From positions 1-33,749 of the forward strand of contig CAAEBS010000134.1 in NCBI GenBank assembly GCA_900754175.1: DNA of 33,749 bases, written 5' to 3'. Of the stretch, positions 8,406-14,796 are shown piece by piece. Every line of letters begins with the position of its first letter. The stretch's first letter is position 1. This DNA comes from Clostridia bacterium. GTDB taxonomy: Bacteria > Bacillota > Clostridia > Oscillospirales > CAG-272. A program made the translations under genes and the position numbers. Under the pieces are notes generated by a model. It was not told the origin of the DNA. It made no database searches and worked only from the letters and a program-made list of their open reading frames with translations.

Positions 8406-10601
8406 ATGGGTTGGTTTGACGAGCAGATCAGAGACCGCAAAAAGAACGACGACGACGCCTTTGCCGAGGCGTTTGCCAATATGGCGTCCGCCATAACCGG
8501 TAAAAAGGGCGACACCGTCCTTAACAACGACCGCACCGTAACCAAGGATGCGATCGACGAAATCCTTAAATATTATCACGTAAAGAGCCGTGAGGTTCCG
8601 GATAACATATCCGATACGAACGAACAACTGGAATATCTGATGCGCCCTTACGGCATCATGCGGCGCACGGTGAAGCTTGACGGCAAGTGGTACCGCAATG
8701 CCATCGGCGCCATGCTCGGCGTACTCCGGGAGAGCGGAAGAGTGGTGGCGCTGTTGCCCTCGGGAATCTCGGGTTACAGCTATTATGACTACGAAAGCGG
8801 CAAGAGAAAGAAAATAAACCGCCGCAACCGTGATCTTTTTGAAGAGGAAGCGATCGCTTTTTATAAGCCCTTTCCGCTGAAAAAGATAAGCCTTCCTTCG
8901 CTTGGCAAATATATCGTACAGACGCTTTCGGTATCGGATTTTGTTATGATAGCGCTGGCGACGCTGGCTTTGTCGCTCATAGGCATGATAACCCCGGTGC
9001 TGAACAAGCTCCTGTTCGGGCGTGTACTGCTGTCGGGGAGCATACGGCTGCTTGTCTCAATTGCCGTTTTCTCGGTGTGCGTTTCGGTGAGTACGTTACT
9101 CATTACCGGCGTGAAAAATATGATCACGGCGAGAATAGAAACCAAGCTGAATATCTCGGTCGAGGCGGCGACGATGATGCGTGTGATGTCGCTTCCGGCA
9201 GACTTTTTCAAGCAGTACAGCGCAGGTGAACTTTCCAGCCGTGTCTCTCAGGTAGGATCGCTTTGCAGAATGCTCGTGTCAACGGTTCTGTCCACGGGAC
9301 TTACGTCGGTGTTTTCCCTCATATATATATCGCAGATATTTGCGTATGCTCCGGCGCTCGTGGTGCCGGCGCTGGTAATAACCCTTGTGACCGTGTTGTT
9401 TTCGGTCGTTATGTCGCTTGTCCGTATGAAGCAGAATGCGGAACTGATGGAGCTTTCCAGCAAGGAAAGCGGTATGACCTACTCGCTTATCACGGGAATC
9501 CAGAAGATAAGGCTGGCGGGTGCGGAAAAGCGTGCCTTCGCAAGGTGGGGCAATCTCTATGCAAAAAGCGCAGAACTCGAGTACAATCCTCCGACGCTCA
9601 TGGAGCCGGTCATAAGCCTTGCGATCAGCCTTGTGGGAACGATCGTCATGTACGTTCTTGCGGTGGAATCGGGGGTTTCGGTCGCCGATTACTACGCTTT
9701 CAATACTGCATACGGTATGGTCTCGGGCGCCTTTTCATCGCTTGCCGGGATAGCGCTTACCGTGTCGCAGATAAAGCCGGTTCTGAATATGGTCAAGCCC
9801 TTTTTCGACGCAGTTCCCGAAGTATCCGACGGAAAGCAGGTCCTGACAAGGCTGTCGGGCGGTGTCGAGCTTAACAACGTTTCTTTCGGATATGACGAGA
9901 ATATGCCCCTTGTCATAGACAACCTGTCGCTGAAGATCCGCCCCGGGCAGTACGTGGCGATCGTGGGAAAGACCGGATGCGGAAAATCCACGCTGATGAG
10001 GCTTCTTCTCGGCTTTGAGCATCCGAAGAAGGGCGCAATATACTACGACGGCAAGGACCTTGAAAAGATCGAACTTCGCTCGCTGAGACGGCGCATCGGC
10101 GTCGTTATGCAGAACGGAAAACTGTTTCAGGGCGATATCTATTCCAATATCGTGATCTCCGCACCGTGGCTGTCCCTGCAGGACGCATGGGAGGCGGCGG
10201 AGCTTGCCGGCATCGCAGACGATATAAAAAGTATGCCGATGGGGATGGATACCATGATCTCCGAGGGTGCGGGTGGCATATCGGGAGGTCAGCGCCAGAG
10301 ACTTATGATCGCCCGTGCGATCGCACCGAAGCCGAAGATCCTTATGTTTGACGAGGCGACGAGCGCCCTTGACAACATTACGCAGAAAAAAATTTCGGAG
10401 TCTCTTGACAGCCTTAAATGCACGAGGATCGTGATTGCTCACCGCCTCTCGACCATAAAGCAGTGCGACCGGATCATAGTCCTCGATAAAGGAAAGATCA
10501 TTGAGGACGGCAGATACGAGGAGCTTATCGAAAAGAACGGCTTTTTTGCCGAGCTTGTCGCCCGTCAGCGGCTTGACAGTGCTGATATGCCGCATAACTG
10601 A
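8406..10601 (+). CDS. Second NHLM ABC transporter (no C39 peptidase)
   Basis: The 731-residue protein is an ABC transporter half-molecule. Its first 150 residues are a soluble domain without the C39 catalytic residues. A transmembrane domain (about 170-460) and an ATPase domain follow, with Walker A G521-K-T-G-C-G-K527-S, signature S-G-G-Q (626-629) and Walker B D649-E650. NHLM systems characteristically pair a peptidase-containing exporter with such a peptidase-less partner, so the two probably form a heterodimer. A strong AAGGAGG site lies 17 bases after the first transporter's stop. A weak hairpin with a T-run (10615-10638) follows the gene and could reduce readthrough into the sigma-factor genes. 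Confidence 0.94.
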   Translation: MGWFDEQIRDRKKNDDDAFAEAFANMASAITGKKGDTVLNNDRTVTKDAIDEILKYYHVKSREVPDNISDTNEQLEYLMRPYGIMRRTVKLDGKWYRNAIGAMLGVLRESGRVVALLPSGISGYSYYDYESGKRKKINRRNRDLFEEEAIAFYKPFPLKKISLPSLGKYIVQTLSVSDFVMIALATLALSLIGMITPVLNKLLFGRVLLSGSIRLLVSIAVFSVCVSVSTLLITGVKNMITARIETKLNISVEAATMMRVMSLPADFFKQYSAGELSSRVSQVGSLCRMLVSTVLSTGLTSVFSLIYISQIFAYAPALVVPALVITLVTVLFSVVMSLVRMKQNAELMELSSKESGMTYSLITGIQKIRLAGAEKRAFARWGNLYAKSAELEYNPPTLMEPVISLAISLVGTIVMYVLAVESGVSVADYYAFNTAYGMVSGAFSSLAGIALTVSQIKPVLNMVKPFFDAVPEVSDGKQVLTRLSGGVELNNVSFGYDENMPLVIDNLSLKIRPGQYVAIVGKTGCGKSTLMRLLLGFEHPKKGAIYYDGKDLEKIELRSLRRRIGVVMQNGKLFQGDIYSNIVISAPWLSLQDAWEAAELAGIADDIKSMPMGMDTMISEGAGGISGGQRQRLMIARAIAPKPKILMFDEATSALDNITQKKISESLDSLKCTRIVIAHRLSTIKQCDRIIVLDKGKIIEDGRYEELIEKNGFFAELVARQRLDSADMPHN

Positions 10602-10689
10602 AAAAATCCGGTTGCGGAAAAATATTTTGCGTTTTTTTGTAGCTCTTTCGGATTTTCAGCCGTATAAATAAACAGAAGGGGGAAAGAGC

Positions 10690-10926
10690 ATGGTGAAAAA
10701 GAAACCGGAACACGGAGCTGCCGACGCTCCTGTAAATGAGAAAATACTTTCCGCACTCTTTGATTATCAGAAGTTTGAGAACGAACCGTCACTTGCGGCA
10801 CTGATCGACGAGACCGAGCACCGGTACGGCGGCGAGATCCCGGACGATGAGCTTTTCGGCGTGAGTGCGGCGGGAGAAACGGCGCCTGTGAAAAAGCCGA
10901 AGAATCCCCGGGACGGTGACTTATGA
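10690..10926 (+). CDS. Small protein of unknown function with a leader-like motif
   Basis: I do not recognise this 78-residue protein by family. It is hydrophilic, has no membrane segment, and overlaps the sigma-factor gene by ATGA, so the two are translationally coupled. Residues around 50-63 read I-P-D-D-E-L-F-G-V-S-A-A-G-E. This resembles the cleavage-site motif of the five downstream precursors (L-S-D-D-E-L-D-N-V-A-G-G-G) but with the double glycine replaced by Ala-Ala. By position it could be a sigma regulator or a leader mimic that senses free maturation machinery; both ideas are inference. The ATG at 10690 has a GAAGGGGGAAAGAG site upstream. Confidence 0.7.
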   Translation: MVKKKPEHGAADAPVNEKILSALFDYQKFENEPSLAALIDETEHRYGGEIPDDELFGVSAAGETAPVKKPKNPRDGDL

Positions 10927-11408
10927 CGATGACGGAAAAGGAAACGCTGTACCGGGAATACAGCGGCAAGGTCAGCGGGTACGTTTTCTCAAAGCTTCGG
11001 GACACGAAGGATACGGAGGACCTTGTAAGTGAGGTCTTTCTGAAGGTGTACGAAAAGTATAACACCTTTGACGCAGGTCGGGCGTCGCTCTCGACGTGGA
11101 TCTACACGATCACGAAAAATACGGTCACGGATTATCTGCATAAGAACCGTACATATTCCGAACTGCCTGATGACCTATCGGAGGACGGATGTCTTGACGA
11201 CGGGATTTTGCGTGAGGAATCGCTGAGGGAGCTTGGCAAAGCGCTTTCAAAACTTGACGAGCGTTTGCGTACCCTGATAATTTTCAGATACTACAAGCAA
11301 ATGTCGCTCAAGGAAATTGCACAGCGGCTTGGCATATCGTACGCATATGTCAAAATTCTGCATAAGAGTGCCTTGCAGGCACTCCGGACGAATCTTGAAA
11401 TAAAATAG
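10923..11408 (+). CDS. RNA polymerase ECF-like sigma factor
   Basis: This 161-residue protein has a sigma-70 region 2 at about 8-75 (T-E-D-L-V-S-E-V-F-L-K-V-Y and W-I-Y-T-I-T-K-N-T-V-T-D-Y-L) and a region 4 helix-turn-helix at about 108-158 (M-S-L-K-E-I-A-Q-R-L-G-I-S). There is no region 1 or 3, matching the ECF group. It sits directly upstream of the precursor genes and is coupled to the 78-aa gene, so it most likely drives expression of the precursor/maturase part of the locus. No typical transmembrane anti-sigma gene is adjacent. The ATG at 10929 is a possible alternative start. Confidence 0.9.
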   Translation: MTMTEKETLYREYSGKVSGYVFSKLRDTKDTEDLVSEVFLKVYEKYNTFDAGRASLSTWIYTITKNTVTDYLHKNRTYSELPDDLSEDGCLDDGILREESLRELGKALSKLDERLRTLIIFRYYKQMSLKEIAQRLGISYAYVKILHKSALQALRTNLEIK

Positions 11409-11446
11409 GAAAAACAAAAATATTTTATATTATGGAGGAAAAGACC

Positions 11447-11830
11447 ATGGAAATGAACAGAGATCTTATCGCAAAGGCAAAGGCGGCAAAGACCGTCGGG
11501 GAGCTGATGGCTCTTGCAAAGGAGAACGGAACCGAGCTGACCGAGGAGAGCGCCAAGGCGTACTTTGAACAGCTTCATCCGAAGACGGGCGAGCTTTCCG
11601 ACGAGGAGCTTGACAACGTAGCCGGCGGCGGATGTTATTCAAACGACGGCTACCTTCTGACCACGATCGGTCACAAGTGCAAATTTTATGAAGAAACCCC
11701 TGAGAAACCTTTTGGCGTAAAGGGAACCTGTTGCAGGTGCAAATATTGGGATCGTGCCGGAGCAAACGGCTATGAACCGGTAGGCGCCCCTCTGAAATGC
11801 CTTAATCCGAACAATTACAAGAAATCTTAA
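11447..11830 (+). CDS. RiPP precursor peptide 1 (double-glycine leader, six-Cys core)
   Basis: The GGAGG at 11434-11438 points to the ATG at 11447, giving 127 residues; an in-frame ATG at 11432 has no such site. The leader (about 57 residues) resembles Nif11-like/NHLM leaders: an amphipathic N-terminus, then the conserved G-E-L-S-D-E-E-L-D-N-V-A-G-G-G-C. Cleavage by the C39 exporter is expected after the Gly-Gly. The core of about 68 residues has six Cys. Its scaffold recurs in precursors 2 and 5: T-T-I-G-H-K-C-K, G-V-K-G-T-C, C-K-Y-W-D and a C-terminal L-K-C-L-N-P-N-N-Y. The radical SAM enzyme downstream is the likely modifier. It is preceded by an AT-rich gap of 38 bases after the sigma gene. 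Confidence 0.9.
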   Translation: MEMNRDLIAKAKAAKTVGELMALAKENGTELTEESAKAYFEQLHPKTGELSDEELDNVAGGGCYSNDGYLLTTIGHKCKFYEETPEKPFGVKGTCCRCKYWDRAGANGYEPVGAPLKCLNPNNYKKS

Positions 11831-11844
11831 CGGGAGAATCCAAA

Positions 11845-12258
11845 GTGGAAAAAGAACTGATTACCAAGGCAAAAGAGACAAAGACCGTCGAGGAGTTGAT
11901 GGCTCTGGCAAAGGAAAACGGTATAGAGCTTAACGAGGAAGACGCAAAGACTTATTTTGGTTATCTTCATCCGAAGACGGGCGAGCTTTCCGACGAAGAG
12001 CTTGACAACGTTGCCGGGGGCGGATGTTATCACTCGAGCGGAAACCTTCTGACTACCTGCGGGTACAAATGCAAGCACTACGAAGAGGGACGCACGTCCG
12101 GCGTGAAAGGCACCTGTTACAGATGCAAATATTGGGACAACGATCCCGGGGACAGCAGCGGTGGCGGTGGTTCTCTCTGGATAAAGATCATGGACGTAAT
12201 TATGGATGTGGCGGCGCCCCGTCAGTGCTTCCATCCGGCTAACAGGAAAAAATCATAA
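11845..12258 (+). CDS. RiPP precursor peptide 2 (six-Cys core with Gly-rich insert)
   Basis: This 137-residue precursor starts at GTG, with a GGGAG site nine to thirteen bases upstream. The leader is closely similar to precursor 1 and ends in L-S-D-E-E-L-D-N-V-A-G-G-G-C. The core keeps the scaffold (T-T-C-G-Y-K-C-K, G-V-K-G-T-C-Y-R-C-K-Y-W-D) but places one Cys differently from precursor 1 (T-T-C-G). It carries an insertion with S-G-G-G-G-S followed by a hydrophobic stretch (W-I-K-I-M-D-V-I-M-D-V) before the last Cys. The C-terminus ends in R-K-K-S, like its siblings. It is 14 bases from precursor 1, so they are co-transcribed. Confidence 0.88.
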   Translation: MEKELITKAKETKTVEELMALAKENGIELNEEDAKTYFGYLHPKTGELSDEELDNVAGGGCYHSSGNLLTTCGYKCKHYEEGRTSGVKGTCYRCKYWDNDPGDSSGGGGSLWIKIMDVIMDVAAPRQCFHPANRKKS

Positions 12259-12272
12259 GCGGAGGTCAACCA

Positions 12273-12500
12273 ATGGAAAAAGAACTTATCGCAAAGGCGA
12301 AAGAGACGAATACGGTCGAAGAACTGATGACGCTTGCAAAAGAAAACGGCATCAGGCTGACCGAGGAAGAAGCAAAGACTTACTTTGCAAAGCTCCACCC
12401 TGCTACGGGCGAGCTGTCCGACGACGAGCTTGACAACGTAGCGGGCGGCGGATGCAATGCAAAGGACGACGGTATTCTGAACACGAAGATAGAATTCTGA
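12273..12500 (+). CDS. RiPP precursor peptide 3, core lost by frameshift
   Basis: The leader is intact and matches its siblings, including L-S-D-D-E-L-D-N-V-A-G-G-G-C. After the cleavage site only about 16 residues follow, with one Cys, before a TGA. The DNA beyond the stop still aligns with precursor 5: bases around 12495-12530 (GAATTCTGAAAAACGCTCGG then AGCGCAACGGCGTAAAG) match the stretch encoding its F-E-R-S-P-E-R-K-G-V-K. Relative to precursor 5, about 11 bases are missing between the T-encoding ACG and this block, which explains the shift. It is either a decaying precursor or a donor of a leader without a working core. An AGCGGAGG site precedes the ATG. Confidence 0.8.
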   Translation: MEKELIAKAKETNTVEELMTLAKENGIRLTEEEAKTYFAKLHPATGELSDDELDNVAGGGCNAKDDGILNTKIEF

Positions 12501-12585
12501 AAAACGCTCGGAGCGCAACGGCGTAAAGAGCACTTTCACAAACACGGCATGCTTCTCAAAAATACTGATTGATAAGGAGTTTCCT
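12501..12585 (+). pseudogene. Relic of the precursor 3 core region
   Basis: These bases are the frameshifted remainder of the precursor 3 core. In the displaced frame the first part encodes S-E-R-N-G-V-K-S-T, aligning with S-P-E-R-K-G-V-K-G-T in precursor 5. Similarity fades after that and the conserved C-x-x-C-K-Y-W-D is gone. The 3' end holds the ribosome binding site (AAGGAG) of precursor 4. Confidence 0.65.
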
Positions 12586-12978
12586 ATGGAAAAAGAACTT
12601 ATTTTCAAGGCAAAAGGCGCAAAGACTCCCGAAGAGCTTATGGCTATCGCAAAGGAAGACGGAACCGAAATGACGGAAGACAGTGCCAGGGCTTACTTTG
12701 AGCTGCTTCATCCTGCGACGGGCGAGCTTTCCGATGACGAGCTTGACAATGTAGCCGGCGGTGGATGTTATACTAAGGACGGCAGACTTGTCGTTTCGGC
12801 AACGCATAAGTGTAAAAATTTCAAGTGCGTTTATGACGGCGATTTTATGAAGTCTGCAACAGCGTATACAGACTGTTGTTCTGTTTGTAAGTCATATGCG
12901 CACTGCGGAATATGCCAGAGCTGTGTTTACGAAAAAGGTCTTTGGCTTTGTACCAACGAGAACAAGATAAGGAATTGA
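12586..12978 (+). CDS. RiPP precursor peptide 4 (divergent ten-Cys core)
   Basis: This 130-residue precursor has the shared leader (G-E-L-S-D-D-E-L-D-N-V-A-G-G-G-C), but its core differs from the others after T-H-K-C-K-N-F. It contains ten Cys in all, including a C-C pair, a C-x-x-C and two closely spaced C-x-x-C units (C-G-I-C-Q-S-C). It lacks the G-V-K-G-T and K-Y-W-D scaffold. The density suggests either many thioether crosslinks or metal binding. It starts with ATG seven bases after an AAGGAG site, and ten bases separate it from precursor 5. Confidence 0.88.
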   Translation: MEKELIFKAKGAKTPEELMAIAKEDGTEMTEDSARAYFELLHPATGELSDDELDNVAGGGCYTKDGRLVVSATHKCKNFKCVYDGDFMKSATAYTDCCSVCKSYAHCGICQSCVYEKGLWLCTNENKIRN

Positions 12979-12988
12979 GGATAAAAAC

Positions 12989-13372
12989 GTGGAATACAAT
13001 AAGGAGCTTATTGAGACCGCAAGAAAAGCCGGCTCACCCGAAGAGCTTCTCGCATTTGCAAAAAAGAACGGCGTGGAGATGACCGGGGAGGACGCAAAGA
13101 ACTACTTTGATCAGCTCCATCCGAAGACGGGCGAGCTGTCCGACGACGAGCTTGACAACGTAGCGGGCGGCGGATGCTACGCAAGAGACGGCGCTCTTAT
13201 GACAACGATCGGTTACAAATGCAAGAACTTTGAAAGAAGCCCGGAGCGCAAGGGCGTCAAGGGTACCTGCTATGAATGTAAATATTGGGATTATGGAAAT
13301 GCTGAGGGCAACGAGATTTTTGGAAATCCGCTAAAATGTCTCAATCCGAATAATTACAGGAAAAAAGCGTGA
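12989..13372 (+). CDS. RiPP precursor peptide 5 (six-Cys-type core)
   Basis: This 127-residue precursor begins with GTG (site TTGAGGAT upstream). The leader ends in L-S-D-D-E-L-D-N-V-A-G-G-G-C. The core closely parallels precursor 1: T-T-I-G-Y-K-C-K, G-V-K-G-T-C-Y-E-C-K-Y-W-D and L-K-C-L-N-P-N-N-Y. It has five Cys because the C-C of precursor 1 is C-Y here. It overlaps the radical SAM gene by GTGA at 13369-13372, so maturase translation is coupled to the last precursor. Confidence 0.9.
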   Translation: MEYNKELIETARKAGSPEELLAFAKKNGVEMTGEDAKNYFDQLHPKTGELSDDELDNVAGGGCYARDGALMTTIGYKCKNFERSPERKGVKGTCYECKYWDYGNAEGNEIFGNPLKCLNPNNYRKKA

Positions 13373-14772
13373 GAACGGAGAATACCGTGCGTTACTTATT
13401 GAACCCCAATATCGCTCTGCGCTCGTGGACGCTTGTTCCTTATGCTTATTATATCAGGGGCGAGCGAAACGCACAGGGACTTAAAAAAGAAGAATTTGAA
13501 TTTCTCTCCGCATGCGACGGCAAGACCGAACTTCCCACCGTGGAAAAAAGTCTGCTTGCTTACAGTCTGCTGGAAAGGGGCTTTATCCGCATGGCGGAGG
13601 CGGGGGAAACAATGTCTTGTTGGAGCAGACCGAAGGTCTGCTCCAACCGGTATTTCCCCGCAATGAACTGGATGATAACGGGCAAGTGCAACTACAACTG
13701 CATTCATTGCTTCAACGCCGCAGACAATGCGCCGCTTATGAGCGAATGGAGCATGGACGAGGCGGACAGGCTGCTTGACCAGGCGTGCGACTGCGGGATC
13801 AACGCCTTTACGATCACCGGCGGCGAACCGATGCTCCACAGAAACTTTTTCGATATTCTGGAGGGCATTTACCGGCGGGGAATGTACGTTGAGGAGCTGA
13901 ACACGAACGGATATTTCATAAACCGGGAGACCCTTGACCGTATGAAGGCGATCGGGTGTATGCCGCTGATGAAGATATCCTTTGACGGCATCGGTTATCA
14001 CGACTGGATGCGCAACCGAAAAGGCGCCGAGGAATCGGCGATGCGGGCGATCTCCCTTTGCCTTGAGAGCGGTTTCCGTGTCAAGGTGCAGACGAATATG
14101 AACCGCCGCAACTGCGGGTGTATGCTCGAAACGGCGGAAATGCTTGACTCCATGGGCGTGGACGAAATGCGGATCATCCGCACGACGGAGGCGCCACGGT
14201 GGGTACAGAATGCGGGGGATGCCTGCCTTACGCTCCGGGAATATTTTGACGAAGCCCTTACCCTCTGGCAGAAGTATTCGCAGGGTGACCACAGCATGGA
14301 CCTTACCATATGGCAGTTCGGAACGCTGTACCCGGAGTCAGAGTTCTACACGCTGACCGCTGTAAACTCCTGCACGGGCAAATACCGTGACAGTGCGCCG
14401 GTCTGCAAGGGCAACCGTGGAATGGTCGCCGTCGGTGCGAACGGGAACGTCTATCCCTGCCATCAGATGTCGGGGTACTATGAACAGCACGGGGATATTC
14501 TCGGCAACGTGAAGGATACTCCGCTTGCCGAACTGCTCTCGGGCGGCAGATACCTTGACGAGGTCTGCACCACGCTCGGAACCCTGCGCCAGAAGAACGG
14601 CAAGTGCGGCAAATGCGGATACTTTGAACGCTGTAACGGCGGTTGCCGTGCCATTGCGCTGGCGCTGACGGGAGATAAGCTCGGCATCGATCCCTCCAAA
14701 TGCCTTTTCTGGGAAGAGGGGTACGACAAAAAGATTGCGGAGCGGCTCCCCGGTTATCAGACTATGACGTAG
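13369..14772 (+). CDS. Radical SAM/SPASM peptide maturase
   Basis: The 467-residue protein begins with an RRE/PqqD-like N-terminal segment of about 90 residues, presumed to bind the leader. The radical SAM core follows, with C107-x3-C111-x2-C114 (C-N-Y-N-C-I-H-C) for the 4Fe-4S cluster and G-G-E-P for SAM contact. A C-terminal SPASM-type region contains Y-P-C-H-Q (C364), C413-x2-C416, C422, C426 and C445, which should hold auxiliary clusters. Such enzymes make thioether or related crosslinks in Cys-rich cores (sactipeptides/ranthipeptides), which fits the neighbouring precursors. The start is uncertain: GTG at 13369 overlaps precursor 5, but GTG at 13387 has a better-spaced CGGAG site. A perfect 13-bp palindrome lies inside the gene at 13619-13647. 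Confidence 0.93.
   Translation: MRTENTVRYLLNPNIALRSWTLVPYAYYIRGERNAQGLKKEEFEFLSACDGKTELPTVEKSLLAYSLLERGFIRMAEAGETMSCWSRPKVCSNRYFPAMNWMITGKCNYNCIHCFNAADNAPLMSEWSMDEADRLLDQACDCGINAFTITGGEPMLHRNFFDILEGIYRRGMYVEELNTNGYFINRETLDRMKAIGCMPLMKISFDGIGYHDWMRNRKGAEESAMRAISLCLESGFRVKVQTNMNRRNCGCMLETAEMLDSMGVDEMRIIRTTEAPRWVQNAGDACLTLREYFDEALTLWQKYSQGDHSMDLTIWQFGTLYPESEFYTLTAVNSCTGKYRDSAPVCKGNRGMVAVGANGNVYPCHQMSGYYEQHGDILGNVKDTPLAELLSGGRYLDEVCTTLGTLRQKNGKCGKCGYFERCNGGCRAIALALTGDKLGIDPSKCLFWEEGYDKKIAERLPGYQTMT
13619..13647 (+). repeat. Perfect 13-bp inverted repeat inside the radical SAM gene
   Basis: GTTGGAGCAGACC (13619-13631) is exactly mirrored by GGTCTGCTCCAAC (13635-13647) around GAA. It encodes roughly C-W-S-R-P-K-V-C-S-N between the N-terminal domain and the radical SAM core. 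There is no T-run, so it is not a standard terminator. It could fold in the mRNA or be a small palindromic element that landed in a tolerant linker. Confidence 0.75.
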
Positions 14773-14796
14773 TGTCGGAGAAAGGATCAAACCCTG

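Noticed and set aside
10615..10638. Intrinsic terminator between the second ABC gene and the 78-aa gene
   Set aside because: The stem has a G-G mismatch and only A-T pairs inside; with T7 it might attenuate slightly, but it is too weak to list as a terminator.
11447..13372. Precursor array as a CRISPR or simple tandem repeat
   Set aside because: Repeat units are about 300-400 bases, each a complete coding gene with its own RBS; there are no short direct repeats with spacers.
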